64,000 bases of DNA from CAYPPG01 sp964412555 (GCA_964412555.1 CAYPPG010000014.1:62001-126000), one strand, 5' to 3'; shown: positions 26,243-35,347, counted from the first letter of the stretch. Numbers and translations are program-made. The notes: generated from the sequence alone by a model not told the origin.

Positions 26243-28151
26243 ATTAGCGTTGTTCATCTTAACCAGTACGACAATCATTTTTATCAGCGTATTTGCGTAT
26301 AATTATCAATATTCGAAAAACATCGTTTTATCAAACGTCGAGCACCGCGCTAAAAATTTGACACTGGCCACTGTCAATAAAATCGAGACCGTTCTTCGAT
26401 CCGTCGAAAAAATCCCTCGTTTTCTCCCCACTTTTTTGGAGAAAAATACTTACACAAAAGAAGAATTACTGCTATTGATTCACGATATGGTAAAAAACAA
26501 CGAAGAAATTTACGGTTCTACGGTTGCGTTTGAACCCTACGCGTTCGATCCCTCTTCCCAATACTTTGCCCCCTATTATTTCAAAGACGAACACGATGTC
26601 CGTTTAACCTATCTCGGCAGCGAATCCTATCATTATTTTCATTGGGATTGGTACATCATTCCCAAGGAACTCGGTCAACCGGTTTGGAGTGAACCGTATT
26701 TCGACGAGGGCGCAGGGAATATCATCATGTCAACCTACTCACTGCCCTTTTATAAAAAAGAGGATGGAGAGCGCAAATTTCAAGGAGTCGTTACCGCTGA
26801 TGTGTCTCTCGAAGGACTCGTTGATCTGATTTCTTCCATTTCGATTTTCGAATCCGGCTATGCGTTTCTTGTTTCACGAAACGGTGTATTTGTCACCCAT
26901 CCCGATCGAAGCTATATCATGCATGAAAGTATCTTCAGTATCGCGGAAGCGCACAATGATCAACGCTTACGGAAAATCGGACGAGATATGATCCATGGCG
27001 GGGAAGGCTTTGTTCCTTATCAAAGTACTTACTTGAACCAAGATTCCTGGATGTATTATGCCAGCCTTCCGAGCGCAGGCTGGTCAATGGGAGTCGTATT
27101 TCCCGAAGAGGAATTATTCGCCGATATTCGAAATCTGCACAATCGTGTCCTCATCATTGGCATCACAGGATTCGTTTTCTTGTTTCTCGTCATCGTCTTG
27201 ATTTCCGGAACCATCACCCGTCCGATACGATCCTTAGCGGAAACAACGACAGCCATTGCTAAAGGAAATTTGGATATTGAACTGCCTAAAGTCAAAAGTA
27301 ATGACGAAATCGGTGAATTGTCGCGTTCATTCGAAAACATGCGTGATGCGCTGAAGGAATATATTTCAAACCTTACTGAAACCACCAAAGCGAAAGAACG
27401 CATTGAAAGTGAACTGAAAATCGCTCACACAATCCAAATGAGTTTCCTGCCGAAGCACTTTCCTCCCTTTCCGGAAAAAGTGGAATTCGACATTTACGCA
27501 TCCCTTGAACCGGCAAAAGAAGTCGGCGGCGATTTGTACGATTTCTTTCTGCTGAATGAGGAATACCTATTTTTCTCGGTGGGTGATGTAGCGGATAAAG
27601 GAGTTCCGGCGGCATTGTTCATGGCGGTCACAAAAACGTTGATGAAAGGAATTGCGGAACAAGGAATCAATCCGGCGGAAGTCTTGATGAAGGTCAACAA
27701 TGAACTCGCGCAGGATAACGACACATCGATGTTTGTGACAGTCTTCTGCGCCATTCTCAACTACAAAACCGGCGAACTGATTTTCTCTAACGCAGCCCAC
27801 AATCCACCCGTTCTTGTCCGGAAAGGAGAAAAGGCAGAATGGCTGAAACTACCGGATGGTTTTCTCCTCGGTCCAATGGAAGACACAGAATATCAAACAA
27901 AAACTCTCCAACTGAATCCCGGTGACATGATCGTCACCTACACGGATGGGGTCAATGAAGCCATGAATCCGGAGAAGAAACTCTACTCAAATGAACGCTT
28001 GCTTCAAAATGTGGAGAAATTCAAAAACGAATCTCCGGAACATATGGTCAAAAACATGATGCAATCCGTCCATGAATATGCAGCGGGAGAACCGCAGTCG
28101 GACGATATTACCCTTATGGCTGTTCAATATTTTGGTCCAAAGTCATTTTAA
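26196..28151 (+). CDS. Membrane Cache-HAMP-PP2C (SpoIIE-type) serine phosphatase
   Basis: 651 aa from the ATG at 26196; a GTG at 26187 is in frame. Two membrane helices (LALFILTSTTIIFISVFAYN near residue 15, and VLIIGITGFVFLFLVIVLIS near 315) bracket a ~280-residue periplasmic dCache-type sensor. A HAMP segment (ITRPIRSLAETTTAIAKGNL) follows. The PP2C_SpoIIE domain spans ~415-650: EVGGDLYDFF, FSVGDVADKGVPAALFMA, FVTVFCAILNYKTGEL, MIVTYTDGVNEA and SDDITLMAV, with metal-binding aspartates in place. Such enzymes dephosphorylate STAS antagonists; the STAS genes at 20242 and 28730 are obvious candidate substrates. Confidence 0.9.
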   Translation: MKTAQPNPKKQSLAYKLALFILTSTTIIFISVFAYNYQYSKNIVLSNVEHRAKNLTLATVNKIETVLRSVEKIPRFLPTFLEKNTYTKEELLLLIHDMVKNNEEIYGSTVAFEPYAFDPSSQYFAPYYFKDEHDVRLTYLGSESYHYFHWDWYIIPKELGQPVWSEPYFDEGAGNIIMSTYSLPFYKKEDGERKFQGVVTADVSLEGLVDLISSISIFESGYAFLVSRNGVFVTHPDRSYIMHESIFSIAEAHNDQRLRKIGRDMIHGGEGFVPYQSTYLNQDSWMYYASLPSAGWSMGVVFPEEELFADIRNLHNRVLIIGITGFVFLFLVIVLISGTITRPIRSLAETTTAIAKGNLDIELPKVKSNDEIGELSRSFENMRDALKEYISNLTETTKAKERIESELKIAHTIQMSFLPKHFPPFPEKVEFDIYASLEPAKEVGGDLYDFFLLNEEYLFFSVGDVADKGVPAALFMAVTKTLMKGIAEQGINPAEVLMKVNNELAQDNDTSMFVTVFCAILNYKTGELIFSNAAHNPPVLVRKGEKAEWLKLPDGFLLGPMEDTEYQTKTLQLNPGDMIVTYTDGVNEAMNPEKKLYSNERLLQNVEKFKNESPEHMVKNMMQSVHEYAAGEPQSDDITLMAVQYFGPKSF

Positions 28152-28717
28152 GCATTTACATAGTTTTCGAGTTTTCTTTGAATTGTTTCTTTCTTCTCCT
28201 TCTTCAATAGTTCCAGTTGTTTCTCAATATTGTTCAATTGTCTCTGCCGAAAGATACGCCGTAACATGGGTAGACAAAATAAAAACAAATCGAGAACGAC
28301 AAAAAGAACAATAAACGAAATCAAAAAGTCGAGTTTGAGACCCAATGAGAGAATATAAGCACCAAGCAGCGCAAGCACCGGAACCAGAAAACAATAAAGA
28401 AGTATGAGAGGAATCGTTAAAAAAGAGCGGGCTAAATTTTTTTGTATTTCCGTCTGTATTGTCTCCAACTTTTGAATCCGCTCATCGTATACTTGTATTT
28501 CCTTATCCAAATCCAGATCTTCGTTTTCTAAACAAAGAGGACAAAAACCGGAAAGATGCTCCCCGGCGGCATTCACCCATATATCATAGTGTATCCCATG
28601 TATATCGCATGTTCGCGTTTCTTTTTTCGAATCGATTTCATTCCCGCAATGCGGGCATCGTTGATCCTGCTCGGAAATGGTGGCCATACAATGGTTGCAG
28701 ATTCGTGTATTGATCAT
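28148..28717 (-). CDS. Zinc-ribbon membrane protein with C-terminal coiled coil
   Basis: 189 aa. The N-terminus has two C-x2-C pairs (CNHCMATI, CPHCGNEI) forming a zinc ribbon, then CDIHGIHYDIWVN and a C-P-L-C pair. Two to three membrane helices follow (FLTIPLILLYCFLVPVLALL, FLISFIVLFVVLDLFLFCL), and the end is a charged coiled coil (NNIEKQLELLKKEKKE). No specific function is recognised. It lies 12 bp after the STAS gene (28730) on the same strand, so the two are probably co-transcribed. It converges on the PP2C gene with a 4-bp TTAA overlap. Confidence 0.65.
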   Translation of the reverse strand: MINTRICNHCMATISEQDQRCPHCGNEIDSKKETRTCDIHGIHYDIWVNAAGEHLSGFCPLCLENEDLDLDKEIQVYDERIQKLETIQTEIQKNLARSFLTIPLILLYCFLVPVLALLGAYILSLGLKLDFLISFIVLFVVLDLFLFCLPMLRRIFRQRQLNNIEKQLELLKKEKKETIQRKLENYVNA

Positions 28718-28729
28718 ATGAATTCCAAT

Positions 28730-29074
28730 CTATTCCTTTTTTGAAAGAGCAATCACGGCTTGTCCATCGGAATCGAAGAGAGGGACAACCTGATTCATCT
28801 GCGCCATTTGCAGAAGTTCTTTTTGGGATTCAGGAGCACAGGAAAGGGCAAATCCTCCTCCCTCGCTTTTCAACCGTTTCCCGATCCCGATGAATAAACG
28901 CAATCCCGATGAACTCATATATTCCAATTTCGAGAGATGAAAGACAATGCGGCGTTCACCTTCATCGATCCGCTGGTTGACGGTACGATCAACCGCCAAC
29001 GCCGAAGAAGTCTCCAATCGGCCGACGATAGAAATGATCAAGGTATCGCCAATATGACGTTCCGTTAATTCCAT
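28730..29074 (-). CDS. STAS-domain anti-sigma factor antagonist
   Basis: 114 aa, a single STAS domain: TLIISIVGRLETSSALAV, IVFHLSKLEYMSSSGLRLF. Ser55 corresponds to the phosphorylatable serine of SpoIIAA. The family switches partners with an anti-sigma kinase according to phosphorylation. The PP2C phosphatase encoded next to it (26196-28151, convergent) is the likely activator. No kinase of the SpoIIAB/RsbW type is visible nearby. Confidence 0.88.
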   Translation of the reverse strand: MELTERHIGDTLIISIVGRLETSSALAVDRTVNQRIDEGERRIVFHLSKLEYMSSSGLRLFIGIGKRLKSEGGGFALSCAPESQKELLQMAQMNQVVPLFDSDGQAVIALSKKE

Positions 29075-29255
29075 TGGTTCCTCAAGTAGACGAGTTGTTT
29101 TTTGTTTCGCTAGGGAATATAAAGTTAAGATGAGAATTTCACAAGTGCCGAATACTCACATTCAAAAAAAGGTTCTTTAACTACCAAATGTCTGCGATTT
29201 CAAAACCTTGTACGGAAATTCCTTCTTGCTCTACAGTATTTTGAAAGACCGCCCC

Positions 29256-29540
29256 TTACTCACGCCGATAATTCCATTCCTTTAAAGTGTAGACTAAAAT
29301 GGAGGGGACAACATTTTTCTCAATAGATAAACTATATCCAGGTTCCCGTATGTCATGTTTTACACGCCAATTTCCATCCCGAATTATAAGCAATACATCC
29401 AAATCTGATTCTTGATGGCTGTCCCCACGTGCTTTCGATCCGAAAATTCGCATATCTTCCACCAAATCGGGAAATTGTTGATCCAGTAGTTTTCGATACG
29501 AATCTATCCATTCTTGTTCTTCTCTGGTTAATGACATCAT
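29256..29540 (-). CDS. MNT-type minimal nucleotidyltransferase
   Basis: 94 aa. RIFGSKARGDSHQESDLDVLLI carries the G-S-x(n)-D-x-D signature of minimal nucleotidyltransferases. AAGGAA precedes the first ATG. These proteins are usually the antitoxin or modifier partner of a HEPN protein, often by AMPylating it. No HEPN gene is found on either side (29075-29255 holds nothing I can support), so this copy seems solitary. Confidence 0.8.
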   Translation of the reverse strand: MMSLTREEQEWIDSYRKLLDQQFPDLVEDMRIFGSKARGDSHQESDLDVLLIIRDGNWRVKHDIREPGYSLSIEKNVVPSILVYTLKEWNYRRE

Positions 29541-29581
29541 AGAAACGTTCCTTGATAATTTTTTAAATCCCTACCAACAAT

Positions 29582-30202
29582 TCAATAATTCGGATTCGGG
29601 GGCATCGTTCCGGAATACGTCTTCCCGTCGACGATAATCGCTCCTTTCATCACGCTAACATCGCCACCGAAGAGATAGATATCCCCATCGCTGTATAATC
29701 CGTTCGAAGCGAAGTAGGTACGAACGGTCGTTCCGGACTGCAGTTCGGAACGGGCGCCCATATCTTCATCCTGATCCGGTCCGCGTGAATTGATATTATA
29801 AAATCGTTTCACCGGCTCGGGATTGGCAGGAGCAACAGCGACTTCGTACATATCCACTCCCGTCGTTCCACTGGCTTCGATATGTTTGTTTTCAAATGGA
29901 TCGGTCGGAATGGAAGACATATAACTCACCGGCGTCATTAAAAAATAAAGTCCCGCATCAGATTCCGGTTTCTCGATCCCGCGCAAGGAAACGTAACTTT
30001 CCGACTCATTGATGTAGGAATTATGGTCGAGATAATACATTTCCATCGACTGCGTAATCGCCTTCAAGTCACTTACAACTCGGGCAACCTTCGCACGGGT
30101 TTGAGCATTCAGAAAATTGGGAACGGCAATAGCCGCTAAAATCCCGATAATGGCAACCACAATCAACAATTCGATCAGAGTAAAAGCATACTGTTTTTTC
30201 AT
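29582..30202 (-). CDS. Type IV prepilin / pseudopilin-like protein
   Basis: 206 aa from the ATG at 30202 (GGGAGG 12 nt upstream); a frame extension to 30325 would place the cleavage site far inside. MKKQYAFTLIELL then VVAIIGILAAIAVPNFLNAQ is a class III prepilin leader and helix. The body contains LYFLMTPVSYMSSIPTDPF and SRGPDQDED, and the end has SNGLYSDGDIYLFGGDV plus a ~25-residue extension that the prepilins at 8724 and 45436 lack. No propeller gene accompanies this one. Confidence 0.88.
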   Translation of the reverse strand: MKKQYAFTLIELLIVVAIIGILAAIAVPNFLNAQTRAKVARVVSDLKAITQSMEMYYLDHNSYINESESYVSLRGIEKPESDAGLYFLMTPVSYMSSIPTDPFENKHIEASGTTGVDMYEVAVAPANPEPVKRFYNINSRGPDQDEDMGARSELQSGTTVRTYFASNGLYSDGDIYLFGGDVSVMKGAIIVDGKTYSGTMPPNPNY

Positions 30203-30289
30203 CGTCAATTTCATCCTCCCGTGAATATCATTAGAGGAATTGTAAAACATTTCATTCTCGATTTGAATGGTTAATTTTGTATTCGTCTT

Positions 30290-30319
30290 GATATAGAGAT
30301 TCATTAAAATCGAATCAAA
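30290..30319 (-). promoter_or_regulatory. Candidate prepilin promoter with a short inverted repeat
   Basis: On the minus strand TTGATT (30319-30314) and TATATC (30295-30290) are 18 bp apart. GATTC and GAATC (30298-30302, 30312-30316) form an inverted repeat with a 9-nt gap across the -35 box, the same geometry as in the prepilin promoter at 8541. Confidence 0.35.
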
Positions 30320-30329
30320 AAGCATAATA

Positions 30330-31136
30330 TCATGTCAAGATCGGCAGCTGATGCGCAATCACAATCAATTGATCCCCTTCTTTCAAGAGTGTGTCCTTCC
30401 CTGGTTCATACCCGGCTTTTGGATTTAAAACAATCCATCTCTGGGGAATATTATCCAAAGTTGATTTCTCGTCACTATTTCGTAGGTTCTGAATAAATCC
30501 ACACAGAATACATTCACAATCCGATAAAATGATGTCACGCGCCAACTCACGAAACGTCTTCCCGTCCATTGACGAGAGTATTTGAGGCAAAAAGATCTGA
30601 TTCGTGTCTTGATTGGAAGTCAGCAGGCGTTCAAAAATATTTTTTATACCGGGAGTGATACAACTTTGCGCAATCAGTTTTTCCGAAATTTCACCAAGGC
30701 AGATTACTTCATCGATTTTTGTGGTTTTCAAATGGATACGATGGCCGGACGAGATAAGTTCAATGACAGTATGAACTTGCGGGTTGTGATGTTCGATGGC
30801 TAAAGCAATTAAAGTCGAATGAGCGTCGGCATAGTGACCTTGTCGCGGATCGGCAAGGATGACTGCGCTCTGAGCCTGTTCAATACAAGCTTGGTGAAGC
30901 GACTCTTCTTCTGTTGGGCATCCATGGATTACAAAAAAATGATTTGGATATCGAGTTTCCGGATGCCAATGAGGATTGCATCCCCACAACTCGGCATCCT
31001 GCACAATCAAAACGATATCAATCGGATGTTGGAGAGTCCCTTCATGGAGTTCATCGACAATCCCTTTCACTTTATCGTTGCAGTTACAGATGACAACGTG
31101 TTGGTTCAACTTCTGTAGATCACTTTCCCGCTCCAT
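30330..31136 (-). CDS. RCK-like (TrkA-N/TrkA-C) regulatory subunit of a channel
   Basis: 268 aa, no membrane segment. VVICNCNDKVKGIVDEL at the N-terminus, SAVILADPRQGHYADAHSTL and VICLGEISEKLIAQ in the middle follow the RCK fold. The C-terminal ~80 residues (MDGKTFRELARDIILSD... KEGDQLIVIAH) match the RCK_C/TrkA-C fold. The GxGxxG nucleotide motif is not intact, so the ligand is unclear. The gene overlaps the channel gene by 31 bp with GGAG before its ATG. The product probably assembles with the RCK region of the channel into a double-RCK gating ring, as in BK or GsuK. Confidence 0.75.
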   Translation of the reverse strand: MERESDLQKLNQHVVICNCNDKVKGIVDELHEGTLQHPIDIVLIVQDAELWGCNPHWHPETRYPNHFFVIHGCPTEEESLHQACIEQAQSAVILADPRQGHYADAHSTLIALAIEHHNPQVHTVIELISSGHRIHLKTTKIDEVICLGEISEKLIAQSCITPGIKNIFERLLTSNQDTNQIFLPQILSSMDGKTFRELARDIILSDCECILCGFIQNLRNSDEKSTLDNIPQRWIVLNPKAGYEPGKDTLLKEGDQLIVIAHQLPILT

Positions 31137-32734
31137 ATATACTCTTTCTCCAGTTCCGGCTGAGCAGGACGCTCATAGGCCATAACGATCAAGTTGTCTT
31201 CTTCTTTCAAAATTAAATCTTCTTTGTTCAATCCGCTTTTTGGAGATGCCGGATTGATCCAAAATTGAGAAATCGGAATTCCCGATGGAGAACGGTCAAT
31301 ACCGATCAAGACAATTGCCTGTTGATCGTAATCCAAATAATAAAGTTGAGCCTCTTGAAAAGTCTTTCCAATCAATGATTCAGGGATAGGAATACTATAG
31401 ATTTCACTATCCTGTTCAGTAAAATTCATCAATTCATAGTAGATATCCGTCACGCCGGGATTGAGAACGGCTTGACTTGCGAGACATTCCACATAATGAC
31501 CACTGACTACGAAATCGATTCCAAAAAGCTCTTTCGCATAAGTTAGGCTTTCCCGCGTTTGTAGTTCCACGACCATAGGAACATCTTTGCACCGTGCCGA
31601 TACTGCCAAGGTAATCATCAATGTCTGATTATCGATGGATCGAAACGGTACTTTTTCATCCGCCGACAGGATCACAATGCGCAACGCCTGTTCTAGATCG
31701 GTCTCATCCAAAATTTTCGATTGCACCGGGTCACCGGAACGGGCTAAAACTCGTTTAAAAACAACAGGATCGGTCACTTTGGTTTCTTCCGCTTTCAAAC
31801 TGACAAGCAGAAAATAATAATTGCCTTTCAAAGCGGCGTATAGTTGGCTTAGGATATTGTCAAGATGAGAATTCTGTCCCAAAATGAGGATGTGGTTTCG
31901 TAATTGGGCATTTGGAGGTTTGATGGCAACAAGCCCCGATCTTTGCATCCTTTTCACTAAAATTGATACAATTTCTGCAGTCAACATTCCGACGACAATA
32001 ATGCCGGCGATCAATAAGAAAGTCACTTCGATACGGCCAAGCAAGGAAACAGGTTCTTTATCCTCGATTCCGGAAATCAGAACAATAATGATATGCCAAT
32101 AGGATTTCCAATACCCCCCATAGGGTCCCTCTCTCACTCCGTTCATCGATTCCGTAAGATACAAGAGATTGGCCCCAATCACCCACGCAATCATTACCCA
32201 TTTCAGCAGGTTCCAAAGTTGTTTGAGACGATACTGATAGTTTAGACTACTAAACCATGTGCAAAATAGATTGAAACTCCGGTATAAAACAAATCGATAA
32301 CGGAAAAATTCAATCAAGCGTAAAAGCCGAAACAAACGAAATCCGCGTAAAAGCCGAAGAAGAATGAATTCATCCCATATTGGAACAATAAATTCACCAC
32401 TGAACGTCAAAATCGTAGGAAGAATCGCAGCAAGGTCAATGAGTGAATACAATTCAAACGGAAATTTCAACCGATTATTTGAAGAATACCATCGAAGGAT
32501 GTATTCGACGATAAAAATGGTCACAAAGCCGATTTCCCATTGGAAGAAAAATTCGCTTCGTGCGGGAAAAATAAATTCCAAAGGAACGAGTAAACAGGAA
32601 GCCAGGATACAAAACAATATGAATAGATCGACAAATAGGCTCAACCATGTCGAATCCACGCCTCCTGTAAACGGCTCCATGGTCTCACGGATACGGCTAC
32701 GCATTAGACGTGTTCTTTTCGATTGGTTAGGCAT
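31106..32734 (-). CDS. Six-helix voltage-sensor ion channel with RCK domain and atypical selectivity filter
   Basis: 542 aa. S1-S6 are visible between residues ~30 and ~262. S4 has arginines every third residue (R127, R130, R133, R136, R139), as in voltage sensors. The pore loop, ~207-230, reads YWKSYWHIIIVLISGIEDKEP; the TVGYG potassium filter is absent and SGIEDKEP stands in its place. An RCK-like region follows (LRNHILILGQNSHLDNILSQ, RIVILSADE) and then a TrkA-C-like end (LIGKTFQEAQLYYLDYDQQA). Ion selectivity therefore cannot be assumed. The downstream gene encodes a second RCK subunit. Confidence 0.78.
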   Translation of the reverse strand: MPNQSKRTRLMRSRIRETMEPFTGGVDSTWLSLFVDLFILFCILASCLLVPLEFIFPARSEFFFQWEIGFVTIFIVEYILRWYSSNNRLKFPFELYSLIDLAAILPTILTFSGEFIVPIWDEFILLRLLRGFRLFRLLRLIEFFRYRFVLYRSFNLFCTWFSSLNYQYRLKQLWNLLKWVMIAWVIGANLLYLTESMNGVREGPYGGYWKSYWHIIIVLISGIEDKEPVSLLGRIEVTFLLIAGIIVVGMLTAEIVSILVKRMQRSGLVAIKPPNAQLRNHILILGQNSHLDNILSQLYAALKGNYYFLLVSLKAEETKVTDPVVFKRVLARSGDPVQSKILDETDLEQALRIVILSADEKVPFRSIDNQTLMITLAVSARCKDVPMVVELQTRESLTYAKELFGIDFVVSGHYVECLASQAVLNPGVTDIYYELMNFTEQDSEIYSIPIPESLIGKTFQEAQLYYLDYDQQAIVLIGIDRSPSGIPISQFWINPASPKSGLNKEDLILKEEDNLIVMAYERPAQPELEKEYIWSGKVIYRS

Positions 32735-32762
32735 GAGGATATAATTGCTTCATAGAATAGAG

Positions 32763-33647
32763 TCAATCATTCGTATCATTAAATCGATTGAGAACCTCAT
32801 CGATTTTATCCCGTAAATTCACTAATTCATGCCGAAAGGATTCTTTTTTCTCTTCTTTCATCTCGTTCAATTTCAGTTTTTGAAAGGATTTTTGAATCTC
32901 CGAAATCTTTTTTAAAGCGACTGAAGTAGCATCCCGTTTACCCGCTCGAGTTCGAGTAAGTGCACGCACTTGATTGCTTTTCAAGCCTTCCGCTTTGATC
33001 TGCCGGAAAAGCTGCAACATGATTTCTTGGGTTGGTTGTTTTGCAATTTCGACCAACACATTTCTGGACAATAAGTTTCCATTCCTGCATTCATCTTTGA
33101 TTTCATCCGGTAGTTCGTTGAGTTTCCGGATTTCACTAATCGTCGATTTCGCTTTCCCCAATAATAATACCAAATCCTTGATTTTATAATGCTGTTCTTG
33201 GATGAGCCTTTCGAGTGCCTCCGCTTCCTCGATTGGATTCAAATCTTCTCTTTGAATATTCTCAATCAAAGAGATCACCGATGTTTCCCCTTCGACAAGA
33301 AGAGCGGGAATTTTTTGAAGCCCTGCTAACTGCGCAGCACGCAAACGCCTTTCACCGGCAACCAAAATAGGAATCCCATCCTTGACTCGAAACAATACAG
33401 GCTGAAGAATTCCTTTATCTCGAATGGATTCAGCTAGATTCTCCAATTTCTGTGCATCAAAATATCTTCGGGGTTGGGAAGAGTATGTTTGTATTTTCTC
33501 TAATGGCAATTCATATAGCTTCTTCAATCGATAGGTCGATTTGTTTTTTCTTTCACTTTCTACATTGTTTTCTTGGTCACTCGAACTAAAAAAATCCTCA
33601 AAAAGTTGGCCAGTTTGATAAAATTGATCTTTGATATGTTCACTCAT
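32763..33647 (-). CDS. parB: ParB/Spo0J-family DNA-binding protein
   Basis: 294 aa from the ATG at 33647; in-frame starts further up run through the terminator hairpin at 33666. The N-terminal ParB/sulfiredoxin-like domain shows SQPRRYFDAQKLENLAESI, GERRLRAAQLAG and ENIQREDLNPIEEAEAL, the boxes involved in CTP binding. A helix-turn-helix (KIKDLVLLLGKAKSTISEIR) and a charged C-terminal region (dimerisation) follow. Canonical parB lies next to parA; there is no parA here, so chromosomal segregation, nucleoid occlusion-like or transcriptional roles are all possible. No clear ribosome site is seen. Confidence 0.85.
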   Translation of the reverse strand: MSEHIKDQFYQTGQLFEDFFSSSDQENNVESERKNKSTYRLKKLYELPLEKIQTYSSQPRRYFDAQKLENLAESIRDKGILQPVLFRVKDGIPILVAGERRLRAAQLAGLQKIPALLVEGETSVISLIENIQREDLNPIEEAEALERLIQEQHYKIKDLVLLLGKAKSTISEIRKLNELPDEIKDECRNGNLLSRNVLVEIAKQPTQEIMLQLFRQIKAEGLKSNQVRALTRTRAGKRDATSVALKKISEIQKSFQKLKLNEMKEEKKESFRHELVNLRDKIDEVLNRFNDTND

Positions 33648-33665
33648 TTTGCAAATAATGAAAAA

Positions 33666-33689
33666 GGGCAAGGTCTGAAGACCTTGCCC
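33666..33689 (-). terminator. Strong intrinsic terminator after the surface-protein gene
   Basis: GGGCAAGGTC and GACCTTGCCC (33666-33675, 33680-33689) form a perfect 10-bp stem with a 4-nt loop, followed on the minus strand by TTTTTCATT. It sits between the surface-protein stop (33716) and the parB start (33647). Confidence 0.88.
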
Positions 33690-33715
33690 CATGGAATTCA
33701 ATTTCAATACACTGA

Positions 33716-35347
33716 TTAGACACCGAGTAGAGTGGCGTCAAAGTAGGCATCTTGATCTGCAACAACGCGTACAGAAATATCATCAACGACACCGTTGAAT
33801 CCTGCACTCTGTACGACCAAGAGTCCATTCAGATCCGCACTCTGTGTACCGGCACAAATCACTTTCAACCATCCATCTTCAGGAACAGCAGCCCCTGGAA
33901 CGAATGTTGACAAGTTATTGGTTACACCGTCTGTGATGACGAAAGCGAAAGCACTGCCAGCTTCAGCAGCACCGGAACGCTGTACGAAGCATTCACCGAC
34001 GACTGTACCTGTACCGACACTAACGGATGTACCTGCATTCGCAAAAGCACCCGCTCCGTTCAATGCCATAGCACCGGCTGTGTCTGCTGCAAAGTTATTC
34101 GCTGTGGACTGCGAAGGTCCACCGGCACCAGCGCCAAGAACGTCGCCGTTAAATCCGGCGATGGTGGCGAGATCGTTCGAATAAGCTTCTGCATTCACGT
34201 TCAGTGCATAGTCAGGCAACGGACGAGCGTGGATGACTTTGAAACTATGAATGGTAACGGTAGCACCAGCGGCTGAGAATACCTGGAATGCTGGATTGAT
34301 GGATCCAGCTGTGGAACGCACTGACAAAGCGATGTTTTTCACTGCACCACTTGTGTCGATGTTCGCACCACCCGGGTTGGTATAAGCAACCGTATCCGGT
34401 CCTAAAGCACCATCAAAGGCGACTGCAGCAACATTGGCTGCTGCGTTGGCGCTGTAATCCAGTGAAACGATGGCATATTCGCCAACCGGAACCGGAGCCG
34501 AAGCAATCAAAAGATTACCGGCACCCGCACCTGCATTCACTGTCACCTGACCGCCACCCCAACTCAACGTAGCCGCCGGAGCTTCTCCTGCGGGCTGAAC
34601 GATGAAGTTCGCTTCTTCCAAAGCAATTTCAGTTGCCTGGGCAGCCAACATATGGACACCCACTGAACCTGCTCCGAACGTGACGATCCATGCACCTTCA
34701 AAGTTATCACCAGCTGCTAATGTGTAGGTACCATCTGCATTCAGTGTAGCGGTTAAACCTCCAGCTTCTACTTCACCTGCGCCGGAAGCAACCTGGCTGC
34801 TTTCGCGGACACGGAGACCCGTCGGAGCTGTGGACAGGGATACTTGACCGATCGTGGCGACCAGTGCAGCAGCACCTGTAACACCGCCCGGAGTTCCACC
34901 GCCACCGCCAGCCGGGAGATCCAACGCCATTGCTGAACTTACGGAAGATCCAGGAGCGATACCATTTACGAAAACGTTACCACCCGGAACACCCGCCAAA
35001 CGATTGTTGTTGTCAATGGCCGGACCATTTCCGATCATAACATCGGAAACAACTACCGTGCTTGAGACGGTTACATCACCACCGGTAAACGTAGCTTCCA
35101 ATGTACCTGGTGCAGAATCACCAAACACACTGGCAACACCATTCGCATCCACGGAACCACCGGTTGCTGAATAGGAATCGGCACCATCAAAGAAATCATT
35201 CAGGTTAAATATTGCATCACCTGACTGACCCGGAGCCAATATCACATCCGGCGTGTCCGTCGCGAATACTGTTGCTGCTTGCACCGGAGCGATGAGTAAA
35301 CCACACAACGCTAGGACGCTTACAGTAAGAATCGACATTTTCTTCAT
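33716..35347 (-). CDS. Secreted Ala/Gly/Val-rich surface protein, probably abundant
   Basis: 543 aa with a signal peptide (MKKMSILTVSVLALCGLLIA, cleavage near VQAAT). The mature chain is low in Lys and rich in Ala, Gly, Val, Thr and Ser, in short beta strands. A Gly-run (LPAGGGGGTPGGVTGAAAL) and one cysteine pair (ECFVQ, KVICAG) are seen. The codon choice is narrower and GC-richer than neighbouring genes. The AAAGGGGGGAAA ribosome site, the long leader and the strong terminator suggest high expression, for example an S-layer or sheath component; this is inference. It ends ATLLGV, without the aromatic motif. Confidence 0.62.
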   Translation of the reverse strand: MKKMSILTVSVLALCGLLIAPVQAATVFATDTPDVILAPGQSGDAIFNLNDFFDGADSYSATGGSVDANGVASVFGDSAPGTLEATFTGGDVTVSSTVVVSDVMIGNGPAIDNNNRLAGVPGGNVFVNGIAPGSSVSSAMALDLPAGGGGGTPGGVTGAAALVATIGQVSLSTAPTGLRVRESSQVASGAGEVEAGGLTATLNADGTYTLAAGDNFEGAWIVTFGAGSVGVHMLAAQATEIALEEANFIVQPAGEAPAATLSWGGGQVTVNAGAGAGNLLIASAPVPVGEYAIVSLDYSANAAANVAAVAFDGALGPDTVAYTNPGGANIDTSGAVKNIALSVRSTAGSINPAFQVFSAAGATVTIHSFKVIHARPLPDYALNVNAEAYSNDLATIAGFNGDVLGAGAGGPSQSTANNFAADTAGAMALNGAGAFANAGTSVSVGTGTVVGECFVQRSGAAEAGSAFAFVITDGVTNNLSTFVPGAAVPEDGWLKVICAGTQSADLNGLLVVQSAGFNGVVDDISVRVVADQDAYFDATLLGV

